A stretch of 64,000 bases of DNA, from assembly GCA_021776175.1 (NCBI GenBank), contig JAJFGJ010000035.1, positions 1 to 64,000 of the forward strand, given 5' to 3'. Source of the DNA: Kiloniellaceae bacterium (GTDB lineage Bacteria > Pseudomonadota > Alphaproteobacteria > Kiloniellales > J153). The translations under genes and the position numbers were made by a program. Positions 51,885-59,709 of the stretch are shown piece after piece. Within the stretch, counting starts at the first letter, position 1. Every line of letters begins with the position of its first letter. The notes below the pieces were generated by a model. It ran no database searches and was not told the DNA's origin. It saw only the letters and a list, made by a program, of their open reading frames with translations.

Positions 51885-51942
51885 CGAACGCCGCCTATTT
51901 CCCGTGCGCGATGAAGTGCGGATTTTCGAATCCGGGTTTGCC
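51885..51942. repeat. Direct repeat of 50643-50700
   Basis: A 58-nt stretch spanning the last codons and stop of cysQ, about 90% identical to 50643-50700. The two copies bracket the alcohol dehydrogenase gene, about 1.24 kb apart. Confidence 0.75.
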
Positions 51943-52713
51943 GTAGGCGAGGGGGGTGCCGTCGCCGGCTCGCACGATCTGGCCGCCGGCGGCGCGTAGG
52001 ACCGCGTGGGCGGCGGCGGTGTCCCATTCCATGGTCCGGCCGAAGCGCGGATAGAGGTCGGCCTTGGCCGCCGCGATCAGGCAGAACTTGAGCGAGCTTC
52101 CGGCCGTGATCCGGTCCTTGATCTTGTAGCGCGCTAGGAACGCATCGAGCTCCGGGCCGCTGCCGTGGCGGCGGCTGGCGATCACGGTCGCGCCCTCGGC
52201 GGGAATCGCTCTCGCCTCGATGGATTTGGGTGGGTGGTTCGCTTCTGTATAAGTCGCGGACGCGGTTCCGTCTTTAGCCGTCGTCCCGGTCCAGGTCATG
52301 GCCATGGCCGGCGCGTGGACCACGCCGGCGGCCGGCTGGCCGTTTTCGATCAGGGCGATGTTGACCGTGAACTCGCCGTTGCGCGAGATGAATTCCCTGG
52401 TCCCGTCCAGGGGATCGACCAGCCAGAAGCGGCCGCCGGTAACATCCGGCGCGGCCCCGGCCGACATGGCTTCTTCCGCGACGATTGGGATGCCGGGCGT
52501 GACTTGGCGCAGGGCCGCCAGGATCAGATCCTCGGCCGCTTGATCGGCGTCGGTGACCGGCGAATTGTCGTCCTTGCGGCGAACCTCCATGCCCTCGACG
52601 TAGTAGGTCATGATGGCTTCGCCCGCCCGCGCCGCGATCAGGCGCAGGACGGCGATCAGGGCCTCGCGGTCATCCGGGTCGATGGCCGCGTATTTGGGCG
52701 CCGTGCCGCTCAT
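51895..52713 (-). CDS. cysQ: 3'(2'),5'-bisphosphate nucleotidase CysQ
   Basis: A 272-residue Mg-dependent phosphatase of the inositol monophosphatase fold that removes the 3'-phosphate from PAP/PAPS in sulfur assimilation. Motifs: VTDADQAAED, VAEEAMS and the metal site DPLDGTREF, then WDTAAAHAVLRAAGG. Its start overlaps the upstream CoxL-type gene by 4 nt, so the two share a transcript. Its 3' end is duplicated further left (50643-50700). Confidence 0.92.
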   Translation of the reverse strand: MSGTAPKYAAIDPDDREALIAVLRLIAARAGEAIMTYYVEGMEVRRKDDNSPVTDADQAAEDLILAALRQVTPGIPIVAEEAMSAGAAPDVTGGRFWLVDPLDGTREFISRNGEFTVNIALIENGQPAAGVVHAPAMAMTWTGTTAKDGTASATYTEANHPPKSIEARAIPAEGATVIASRRHGSGPELDAFLARYKIKDRITAGSSLKFCLIAAAKADLYPRFGRTMEWDTAAAHAVLRAAGGQIVRAGDGTPLAYGKPGFENPHFIAHGK

Positions 52714-55055
52714 GGCGCCTTCCTATCTTTAGCATCGCGGATCGCGCGCCAAATCTTTTCCGGCGTCGCCGGCATGTCGATGTGGCGTACCCCCAGGGGC
52801 TTGAGCGCGTCGAGCACGGCGTTGATCGCCGCCGGCGAGGCGCCGATAGAGCCGGCTTCCCCGGCGCCCTTCACGCCCATATCGTTGGTCTTGCAGGGGA
52901 AGTCCTCGATCATGGTCAACTCGATCTCAGGAAAGTCGTCGGCGCGCGGCATGCAGTAGTCCATGAAGGAGCCGGTCAGAAGCTGTCCGCTTTGCGTATC
53001 GTAGACCGTGTTCTCCAGCAAGGCCTGACCGATGCCCTGCACCGTGCCCCCGATGACCTGGCCGGCGGCCAGCATGGGGTTCACCAGGGTTCCGAAATCG
53101 TCGACGATGATATAGCGCGCCAGGCGCAGGCTGCCGGTCTCGGGATCGATCTCCACTTCGCAGGCGTGGCAACCATTGGGGTAGGTCATGGTGGCGCCGC
53201 CGTGCTTGGCGTGGGCCTCGATCGGTCCGCGCAGGTCTTCGGGCAGAGGCGCGGCCTCGCCCTTGGCCGCTTTCGCGGCCTCCCCCAGGGTTACCCGGCG
53301 GTCGGTGCCGACGACGACGAAGGCGCCCCCGGTGAGTTCCAGATCGGCTTCGGCGGCTTCCAGCAGATGGCCCGCGACCTTGCGCGCGCGTTCGATGACC
53401 GTATCGGAGGCCGTGGCGATGACCGTCCCGCCCATGAGCAAGGAGCGCGAGCCCCCAGTGCCGCCGCCGCCGGGTAAATCGTCGCTGTCGCCCTGGCGAA
53501 TGCGGATCAGATCCGGCGTCAGGCCGAACTTGTCGGCCAGGATTTGGGTGTAGGCGGTTTCGTGGCCCTGGCCATTGGTCTGGGTCCCGACATGAACGGT
53601 AATGCCGCCGTCGTCGTCGAGGGCCACGCGCGCCTCCTCGTTGCCGCTGCCGCCGCATTCCTCGATATAGCAGGCGAAGCCCAGGCCGCGCAGCTTGCCT
53701 TTCGCCTTGGCGCGCGCGCGCCGTTCGGCAAAGCCGGCATGATCGGCGGCGGCCAGGCCGCGTTCCATCATGGCCGGGAAATCGCCGCCGTCGTAAGTCA
53801 GGCCGGTCGCCGTCTTGTAGGGCATGTCGGCCGGCGCGATCAGGTTGCGCCGGCGCAGCTCGACCGGGTCCAGGCCGAGATCGAAGGCGGCGGCGTCGAG
53901 CAGGCGCTCGACGATATAGGCCGCCTCCGGCCGCCCGGCACCGCGATAGGCATCGACCGGCACGGTGTTGGTGAAGATGCATTTCACATCGCCGTAGGTG
54001 GCCGGGATCTTGTACTGGCCGGAAAACATCTTCACGCAGCACCCGGTCGGGATGAAGGTGCTGAAGTTGGACAGATAGGCGCCCATGTTGGCCACGATAC
54101 TGGCGCGGATCGCCAGAATGCGCCCGGCCTCGTCGAGGGCCAGTTCCGCCACCGTGACGTGATCGCGGCCGTGGTTGTCGCTGAGGAAGCTTTCGCTTCT
54201 TTCTCCGTTCCACCGCACTGGACAGCCTAGGGCGCGGGCCGCGTAGAGCACCAGCACCTGTTCGGCGAAGAGGAAGTTCTTCATGCCGAAGGCGCCGCCG
54301 ACATCGGGCGTGACGACGTGGAAATTCTCCGCCGGCAGCTTGAAGATATGGCCGGCCAATTGGTGGCGCAGCTTGTAGGACCCCTGGGTGCCGGTGGTCA
54401 GGGTGAAACGCCCGCTGTCGGCGTCGAAGGCGCCCAGGGCGTTGCGTGGCTCCATGGAATTCACGACCAGGCGGTTGTTGATCAGCTCCAGGCGCGTCAC
54501 ATGCGCGGCCTTGGCCATGGCGGCCTGGGCCGCGGCCTCGTCGCCCAGTTCCCAGTGGACCGCGAGGTTGTTCGGCGCCTGGTCCCAGACTTGCGGCGCC
54601 CCGGGATCGAGGGCGCGGGCGGTGTCTATGACCGCCGGTATTTCATCGATCTCGACCTCGATCGCCTCGGCGGCGTCCTTGGCCTGGGCCAGGGTCTCGG
54701 CGACCACGAAGGCGATGGGGTCGCCCACATGACGCACCCGGCCGCGCGCCAGCACCGGGTGCCGGGGGTCGATCTGCTTGGCACCGCCCTTGCCCGGCAT
54801 GGGGGTCAGGCAGGCGATATCGCCGATCCCGTCGCGGGTCAGGTCCCCGGCGGTGTAGATCGCCAGCACTCCCGGCAGGTCGCGGGCCGCCGCCGTGTCG
54901 ATCGCGCCGATCTCGCCATGGGCATGGGGGCTGCGCAGGACGAAGCCGACGGCCTCGCCCGCCAGGTGGATATCGTCGGTGTAGCGGCCCTCGCCGGTCA
55001 GAAACCGGACATCCTCCACCCGGCGCAAAGCCTGGCCGACGCCGAAGAGACCCAT
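52710..55055 (-). CDS. CoxL-type molybdopterin-binding subunit (form II)
   Basis: A 781-residue large subunit of the xanthine dehydrogenase/CO dehydrogenase family. The active-site loop is AYRGAGR at residues 369-375, the form II type that is not linked to proven CO oxidation. Molybdopterin contacts are seen in GGAFGMK, TQTNGQGHETAY and GGTGGSRS, and the late GAGEAGSIGASPA region near residue 738 carries the catalytic Glu. I chose the ATG at 55055 (AAGGGTTT upstream); a reading from 55145 adds 30 residues. No small Fe-S or FAD subunit gene is adjacent. It overlaps cysQ by 4 nt. Confidence 0.87.
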   Translation of the reverse strand: MGLFGVGQALRRVEDVRFLTGEGRYTDDIHLAGEAVGFVLRSPHAHGEIGAIDTAAARDLPGVLAIYTAGDLTRDGIGDIACLTPMPGKGGAKQIDPRHPVLARGRVRHVGDPIAFVVAETLAQAKDAAEAIEVEIDEIPAVIDTARALDPGAPQVWDQAPNNLAVHWELGDEAAAQAAMAKAAHVTRLELINNRLVVNSMEPRNALGAFDADSGRFTLTTGTQGSYKLRHQLAGHIFKLPAENFHVVTPDVGGAFGMKNFLFAEQVLVLYAARALGCPVRWNGERSESFLSDNHGRDHVTVAELALDEAGRILAIRASIVANMGAYLSNFSTFIPTGCCVKMFSGQYKIPATYGDVKCIFTNTVPVDAYRGAGRPEAAYIVERLLDAAAFDLGLDPVELRRRNLIAPADMPYKTATGLTYDGGDFPAMMERGLAAADHAGFAERRARAKAKGKLRGLGFACYIEECGGSGNEEARVALDDDGGITVHVGTQTNGQGHETAYTQILADKFGLTPDLIRIRQGDSDDLPGGGGTGGSRSLLMGGTVIATASDTVIERARKVAGHLLEAAEADLELTGGAFVVVGTDRRVTLGEAAKAAKGEAAPLPEDLRGPIEAHAKHGGATMTYPNGCHACEVEIDPETGSLRLARYIIVDDFGTLVNPMLAAGQVIGGTVQGIGQALLENTVYDTQSGQLLTGSFMDYCMPRADDFPEIELTMIEDFPCKTNDMGVKGAGEAGSIGASPAAINAVLDALKPLGVRHIDMPATPEKIWRAIRDAKDRKAP

Positions 55056-55276
55056 GGCAGAAACCCTTGTTAGCTCGATGGATTTGTGTGTGTCCGCGCG
55101 GCTGCGCGACGCGGGAATGATAGGCGCCGAGCCGGGCCTCTCCAAGCGATATTTCGGTGCGAGCGTAACCGGACTTTAAGCCTGCCCGTGCCAGGATCGA
55201 GGGTAGGGATCGGCCGCCGGGTCAACCCGAAACTCAAGATGCTGCCCGCCTAAGTAATGCGGGGAATGAGGTCGAG

Positions 55277-55429
55277 ATGGAGACAGCCTTTCTTCCCGCC
55301 GCTATCGTCTGGACTGCGCTCGGCATCGGCCTGGCCTGCGTCCTGGCCCGGCTCAAGGGCCCCGAGCAAGGCCAAGAGCACCCCCGGCACGAGGAACCGG
55401 CCGCGCAAGCCCCGGGGTCCGGAGACTAG
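55277..55429 (+). CDS. Small single-pass membrane protein
   Basis: A 50-residue protein: METAFLPAAIVWTALGIGLA forms a hydrophobic segment (residues 4-23), followed by a polar, acidic tail rich in Glu, His and Pro. GAGGTCG lies just before the ATG. No family is recognised. Codon third positions are GC-rich as in neighbours, but the call is tentative because of its length. Confidence 0.5.
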   Translation: METAFLPAAIVWTALGIGLACVLARLKGPEQGQEHPRHEEPAAQAPGSGD

Positions 55430-55639
55430 CGCGTAAGCCGCGTCCACGCCCGGCCCTGGCCTGTGGAAACCGCGCGCCCGGCGGCCTATACGACCCATGC
55501 CGAGATATACCTCTTTCGCATAGCTGGCGTGCAGCCTTGGCATTGGTTTGGGCCGTGGGAATGTCTACTTATGCTGCAACGCAACATACACCGAAACCCG
55601 CTTCGCCAGCACAGCCGTTGAAACGAGGGAACCAGAGCC

Positions 55640-55783
55640 ATGAAAAACATCTTCCGGACGATACGTCAGTGGCGCCGCGCCAACGCCGCGGCCATGATGC
55701 TCTACCGCTTGGATGACGGCATGCTCGCCGATATGGGCCTCGCCCGCGCCAACTTGCGCCGGGACGTCCACATCTTCCACTAA
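55640..55783 (+). CDS. DUF1127 (YjiS-like) small protein
   Basis: A 47-residue Arg-rich protein with the DUF1127 pattern: a helix WRRANAAAMMLYRLDDGML, then LADMGLARANLRRDV. Family members are small alphaproteobacterial proteins linked with phosphate, RNA or stress responses. CCAGAGCC lies before the ATG, after a GAGGGA. A strong intrinsic terminator follows at 55826-55859. Confidence 0.85.
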   Translation: MKNIFRTIRQWRRANAAAMMLYRLDDGMLADMGLARANLRRDVHIFH

Positions 55784-55825
55784 ACGGTATCGGCGGCGCC
55801 CCGGCGCCGCGGGTTTTCGATCCAG

Positions 55826-55859
55826 CGGCGGTCCCTTGCGGGGCCGCCGTTTTCGTTTG
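55826..55859 (+). terminator. Intrinsic terminator after the DUF1127 gene
   Basis: A 10-bp stem (CGGCGGTCCC/GGGGCCGCCG with one G-T pair) and a TTGC loop are followed by TTTTCGTTT. Confidence 0.85.
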
Positions 55860-55956
55860 TGTTCAGGCCGCGCACCTGGACGAGCGCTTTGTTTCTTTGG
55901 AGCCGGCATCCCGGTGGTGTTAAGTTGTTGCTTCACTGGGGAAAGGCACGGCGTCT

Positions 55957-57411
55957 ATGTCTAAAAGCACTGTCACACGGCGGCTGGCGGCGGTCTTGGC
56001 CGCGGATGTTGTCGGCTATAGCCGTCTTATGGGCGTGGACGAGATTGGCACTTTGGTAGCCTTGAAGGGGCATCGCGGGGCGCTTATCGATCCAGCTATC
56101 GTGGGCCATCATGGGCGCATCGTCAAAACGACGGGCGACGGTATGCTCGTTGAATTCGCAAGCGTTATCGACGCGGTTAGTTGCGCGGTCGCGATACAGC
56201 GCGGAATGGTCAGCCGCAACGCCGGAATTCCAGAAGAAACGCGCATTGTTTTCCGTATCGGCATTAACGTCGGCGACATCATCATCGACGGCGACGATAT
56301 CTTCGGCGACGGCGTGAACGTCGCCGCGCGGCTGGAAACACTTTGCGAACCGGGCGGCTTGTGCATTTCCAGAACCGCGAACGATCAGATCAGAGACAAG
56401 CTTTCGCTTTCCTTCGCCGATCTTGGCGAGCAAGCAGTCAAGAACATCTCGCGCGCGGTCGGTGTGTTCGGTCTCGGGGCAAAAGATATAGCCTCTCTCC
56501 CCGAGGAAGATTTGCCGGCGGTTCAGGGGCAGGCCGGAGGCTACAACGGCGGCCGGCCCGAATCCCACGGCGAGCAACAAGAGATCAAGTTCTGCATCGC
56601 GCCCGACGGCGCCCAGATCGCCTATGCGACAGTGGGATCGGGACCTTCGCTGGTCAAGGCGCCGAACTGGATGAGCCATCTGGAATATGAGTGGCAAAGT
56701 CCGATCTGGAGGCATTTACTTGGCGAGCTTGGCAGAGACCACACCCTAGTTCGATTCGACCAGAGGGGGGGCGGCCTATCCGATTGGGATGTGGAAGATA
56801 TTTCCTTTGAAGCCTTCGTGGCCGATTTGGAAACCGTGGTCGACACCTTGAAGCTGGAACGCTTTCCGTTATTTGGGGTTTCCCAAGGCTGCGCGATTTC
56901 GATCGCCTATGCGGTGCGCCATCCCGAGCGCGTCAGCCAGCTCATCCTATACGGTGGCTTCGCCCGGGGCCCCTACAAGCGAGGCCAAGCCGAGAGAGAG
57001 CAGAACCAAGCCATGCTGACATTGATCAAGCACGGCTGGGGCCAGGACAATCCAGCCTTTCGGCAAATGTTCACCTCCAGATTCATCCCCGGGGGCACCC
57101 ATGAGCAAATGGAGTGGTTTAACGTGCTTCAACGCGAAAGCGCTTCCGCCGAGAATGCCGTGCGGCTGCGCGAGGCCGTTTGCAACTTTGAGGTGACGGA
57201 TCTGCTATCTCAGGTATCGGTTCCAACGCTGGTTCTGCATTGCAGGGATGACGCCATCGCACCCTTCAACGAAGGACGGCGCATGGCGGCGGGAATCGCG
57301 GGTGCGCGATTTGTCCCTCTGGAGGGGGGCAATCATTTGATTCTGGAGCACGAACCTGCCTGGGCGCATTTTCAGGAAGAGGTTCGAAATTTTCTCCAAG
57401 CCTCGGCGTAG
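55957..57411 (+). CDS. Class III nucleotide cyclase fused to an alpha/beta hydrolase
   Basis: A 484-residue two-domain protein. Residues about 8-180 are a class III adenylate/guanylate cyclase: metal Asp in LAADVVGYSRL, GDGMLVEF, and IFGDGVNVAARLE with the transition-state Asn-Arg. Residues about 210-484 form an alpha/beta hydrolase: FDQRGGGLSDW, nucleophile Ser309 in GVSQGCA, and a late His in GGNHLILEHEP. There is no membrane segment. The hydrolase could act as a sensor (ligand binding) or be an active esterase controlled by the cyclase. It is preceded by a terminator and followed by the minus-strand basic protein gene. Confidence 0.87.
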   Translation: MSKSTVTRRLAAVLAADVVGYSRLMGVDEIGTLVALKGHRGALIDPAIVGHHGRIVKTTGDGMLVEFASVIDAVSCAVAIQRGMVSRNAGIPEETRIVFRIGINVGDIIIDGDDIFGDGVNVAARLETLCEPGGLCISRTANDQIRDKLSLSFADLGEQAVKNISRAVGVFGLGAKDIASLPEEDLPAVQGQAGGYNGGRPESHGEQQEIKFCIAPDGAQIAYATVGSGPSLVKAPNWMSHLEYEWQSPIWRHLLGELGRDHTLVRFDQRGGGLSDWDVEDISFEAFVADLETVVDTLKLERFPLFGVSQGCAISIAYAVRHPERVSQLILYGGFARGPYKRGQAEREQNQAMLTLIKHGWGQDNPAFRQMFTSRFIPGGTHEQMEWFNVLQRESASAENAVRLREAVCNFEVTDLLSQVSVPTLVLHCRDDAIAPFNEGRRMAAGIAGARFVPLEGGNHLILEHEPAWAHFQEEVRNFLQASA

Positions 57412-57489
57412 CGCTTCCTTGAACGCAATCCGCAGGGCCGCGAAGCGCACTGGCTGACGGCTCGAAGTACGAAGGATGAGCGCCCCGGC

Positions 57490-57693
57490 CTAGCGCGAGC
57501 GTGCGGAGCCGCGTTTCGCCCCGGCGATATTCCGGGTGTTAACGCTCGCTCCGGGGCTGGATATGGAGCCCGGACCCGGGTCGAACTGACCGGGGCGGAT
57601 TTTTTCACCGGGCTGCCCGGCCTTGACGGCGCGCTTCTTGGCCTTCTTGGCCGCGTTCGCCTTTGCCCTTTGGCGGGCCTTGGCTTTGGTCAT
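57490..57693 (-). CDS. Lys/Arg-rich small protein downstream of the cold-shock gene
   Basis: A 67-residue, strongly basic protein starting MTKAKARQRAKANAAKKAKK, with a Gly/Pro/Ser-rich C-terminal half. Family not recognised. I use the ATG at 57693; an in-frame reading goes further upstream into the cold-shock gene, so the true start could be earlier. A hairpin (CCGCCTCCA/TGGAGGCGG at 57723-57748) lies between it and the cold-shock stop. Charge suggests nucleic-acid binding, but that is inference. Confidence 0.5.
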   Translation of the reverse strand: MTKAKARQRAKANAAKKAKKRAVKAGQPGEKIRPGQFDPGPGSISSPGASVNTRNIAGAKRGSARSR

Positions 57694-57760
57694 GAGTTGC
57701 GCGCCCGGCTCACGTTTCGCGACCGCCTCCAACTCCCGCTGGAGGCGGCGCCAAGCGTGG

Positions 57761-57970
57761 TTAGTCGACGACGGACAGGTTCTCGGCGGAAGTCTTGCCG
57801 TTCTGTCCGGCCTGAAGCTCGAAAGAGACCTTCTGGCCTTCGGTGAGCGTGGACAGTCCGGCGCGCTCAACGGCCGAAATGTGGACGAAGGCGTCCTTGG
57901 AGCCGTCTTCCGGCTCGATGAATCCGTAACCCTTGGTCGGGTTGAACCACTTAACAGTACCAGTAGCCAT
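57761..57970 (-). CDS. Cold-shock domain protein CspA-like
   Basis: A 69-residue single cold-shock domain that binds single-stranded RNA or DNA. RNP1-like KGYGFIEP and RNP2-like DAFVHIS are intact, and the domain starts [11 protein letters not shown]. The ATG at 57970 gives [10 protein letters not shown]; an ATG two codons upstream is also possible. AGAGGAAA precedes the start. The 5' leader runs back into a 690-nt gene-poor stretch, as is common for cold-shock genes. Confidence 0.95.
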   Translation of the reverse strand: MATGTVKWFNPTKGYGFIEPEDGSKDAFVHISAVERAGLSTLTEGQKVSFELQAGQNGKTSAENLSVVD

Positions 57971-57976
57971 AGTCAT

Positions 57977-58661
57977 TTCCTCTAACAGAAGTATCGATCC
58001 CGCAGTGTCGCACCATGTGACGTCGCGGCCAGTTTAACGTCCACATTGTCAGGGGATAACTAATCAATCGGCGTACCGGTCACTTAGATAGCTCGAAACG
58101 AATGCAACACGTTCAAGAGCAGCATGTAGAGGGATTCCCCAAGAAGTCAATGACCCGCGCGGATGCGCGCCGATTGGCGGCTACCGCCCGCCAGGGCCAC
58201 GCCCGGTCGCGAAGGGCCGGCGAGGAGCTGAAATAGTGAGCCGAAACAATGGCATAATGAAATATTGGGGAGTGCCGGAGGTAAAGAAAGGAAGGGCATA
58301 ACCCGGAAAATTTTCCTTATGGATACTGTGGAAATATTCCGGCGAAACGTTTTGCCAGGGTTGAACCGTTTGTATGTTCCGGTCCCACCGGCCATGAAAG
58401 ACACCGCGGGCGAACAAGCACGGCGAGTATCGCGGGCAAGCCGCCTTGAGGAATATTTCAAGGGTTGAGATGGCCGCCGTGGGTGATTTCGGGGGCATTG
58501 GATGTCGCGCCGGGGACATGATGCCTATTTCAAATGATTGATATTGCTCCATGAATTAGGAGAAACATACGATAGTATGTATTGTGGCTACCCCCGAGGA
58601 AGCCATATTGATAGGATTTCCTTGGGATTGGGAACTATCGGGGGTTTGGGGAGAATGTCAG
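57977..58661. other. Gene-poor, relatively AT-rich stretch
   Basis: This 685-nt gap holds the cspA leader at its left end and two small plus-strand reading frames: one at 58102-58236 (44 residues, Arg/Ala/Gly-rich) with no clear ribosome site and one at 58319-58468. No dispersed repeat, RNA gene or terminator was identified. The right end (58560-58660) is likely to hold the hemerythrin promoter. Confidence 0.5.
58319..58468 (+). CDS. Possible small protein of 49 residues
   Basis: A short reading frame beginning MDTVEIFRRN, with a Pro-rich centre (YVPVPPAMKD) and a charged helical end (RASRLEEYFKG). An in-frame reading extends to 58265. No family is recognised, and the ribosome site is weak (CCGGAAAATTTT). 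It may be real or chance. Confidence 0.3.
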   Translation: MDTVEIFRRNVLPGLNRLYVPVPPAMKDTAGEQARRVSRASRLEEYFKG

Positions 58662-59081
58662 GTGAAAACGCTTGGGTGGTTAAAGTCGTTTGAGACCGGG
58701 AACGCCTTCATTGACGATCAACACAAAAAACTTCTGTTATGCCTGAAAGAATTAGCGATTCTTGTTGGCCAAGCGAAAAGTGAGGAAACCCACGCCAAAT
58801 GCCAGGAGTTACAGCACTTGGTAGACTCCCACTTCGCGGATGAAGAGAGCTTTCTGCGCGACTCCGATTTTCCGCGCCTGGACAAACATGTTGCTCAGCA
58901 TCTGGAATCATCGGAAAGCTTCAATCGCATATGTAGCTCATGCGAGGACGCCTGCAAGGGCAACAGTGCCGGTCCCTGCTTACCGAATTTGGCCATCGTG
59001 CTTGTCGACCATTTCTTGCAAGGCGATTTGGATTTCAAGTCCTTTCTCCAGATGAAGGGCTTGGCGAACGGCAACCATTAA
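58662..59081 (+). CDS. Bacteriohemerythrin
   Basis: A 139-residue hemerythrin, a diiron O2-binding protein. The ligand set is complete in order and spacing: His21 (DDQHKKLL), His57 and Glu61 (SHFADEE), His76 and His80 (KHVAQH), His117 and Asp122 (DHFLQGD). I chose the GTG at 58662, which starts MKTLGWLKSFETGN as in the family; a reading from 58584 adds 26 non-conserved residues. Four extra Cys (91, 94, 98, 106) form an unusual cluster in the loop before the last helix and may bind metal or form disulfides. Confidence 0.9.
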   Translation: MKTLGWLKSFETGNAFIDDQHKKLLLCLKELAILVGQAKSEETHAKCQELQHLVDSHFADEESFLRDSDFPRLDKHVAQHLESSESFNRICSSCEDACKGNSAGPCLPNLAIVLVDHFLQGDLDFKSFLQMKGLANGNH

Positions 59082-59212
59082 GGCCCGCCGCCGGGGCGAT
59101 CCAGGGACACAATATCCAATCGATGTGAATTCAGCCCGCATGGCCGCGTGAGGCGGCTTGGCGAAGCGGCGCCTGCCAGGTGTGGGCGGGGCTTTGCTTT
59201 GGCGTGTCGGCG

Positions 59213-59668
59213 CTACGCGAGCTGACCAATCTGATAAGACTTCAAGAGTTCAAGAAGATCCTTTGGAATTTGGGGCCAAGTGTATTGGCCCTGTTTCACC
59301 CATGATATTGTTTCTTCCACGCCCTTCAATTTGAGCACCTGTTCCAGCAGTTCATCGTGCGGGTAGAGAAACCAGTCGTTATCATGGGAGAAAGCGATGT
59401 GGAGGTCCTTCCCGCGATACTTCTTGTCAAAAGACAGCCTGCTCTTCAATTGGACCTTCAGGAAGGTTTCGCCATCAACGTGCTGTGCTATGAAATCTGC
59501 TCCCTGCCAGTCGTCAGTCAGGCGCAGGGTCATGAAGCCGTAGTCCGCAAGGACGGCGGAGACCTTCAGGAAGTTATAATTCTCCTTTTGGCGCGCATTG
59601 AGGTCTTTGTACGGGATGGGGGAAAGTGTCATGGGCACATCTACGCTTTTTGTCCAATGGCGCGGCAC
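59213..59668 (-). CDS. Nuclease-fold-like protein of the nrd-linked module
   Basis: A 151-residue protein of unknown function. After a helical start (LNARQKENYNFLKVSAVLAD) comes GADFIAQHVDGETFLKVQLKSR, which fits the D...QxK pattern of PD-(D/E)XK nuclease-fold proteins, including many in defence and restriction genes. The ATG at 59668 is 42 nt after the upstream gene; 59632 is an alternative start. Composition is less GC-rich than in flanking housekeeping genes. Last gene of the three-gene module behind nrdB. The fold call is tentative. Confidence 0.65.
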   Translation of the reverse strand: MPRHWTKSVDVPMTLSPIPYKDLNARQKENYNFLKVSAVLADYGFMTLRLTDDWQGADFIAQHVDGETFLKVQLKSRLSFDKKYRGKDLHIAFSHDNDWFLYPHDELLEQVLKLKGVEETISWVKQGQYTWPQIPKDLLELLKSYQIGQLA

Positions 59669-59709
59669 ATACGGCGCAATACGCTTACGCTATCGCGCCC
59701 TACGCGGAC

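Noticed and set aside
52710-55055. Aerobic CO dehydrogenase
   Set aside because: The loop is AYRGAGR (form II), not AYRCSFR (form I), and the other two subunits are absent here.
58102-58236. 44-residue reading frame upstream of the hemerythrin
   Set aside because: No ribosome site, no similarity and an Arg/Ala/Gly-rich composition expected from chance frames.
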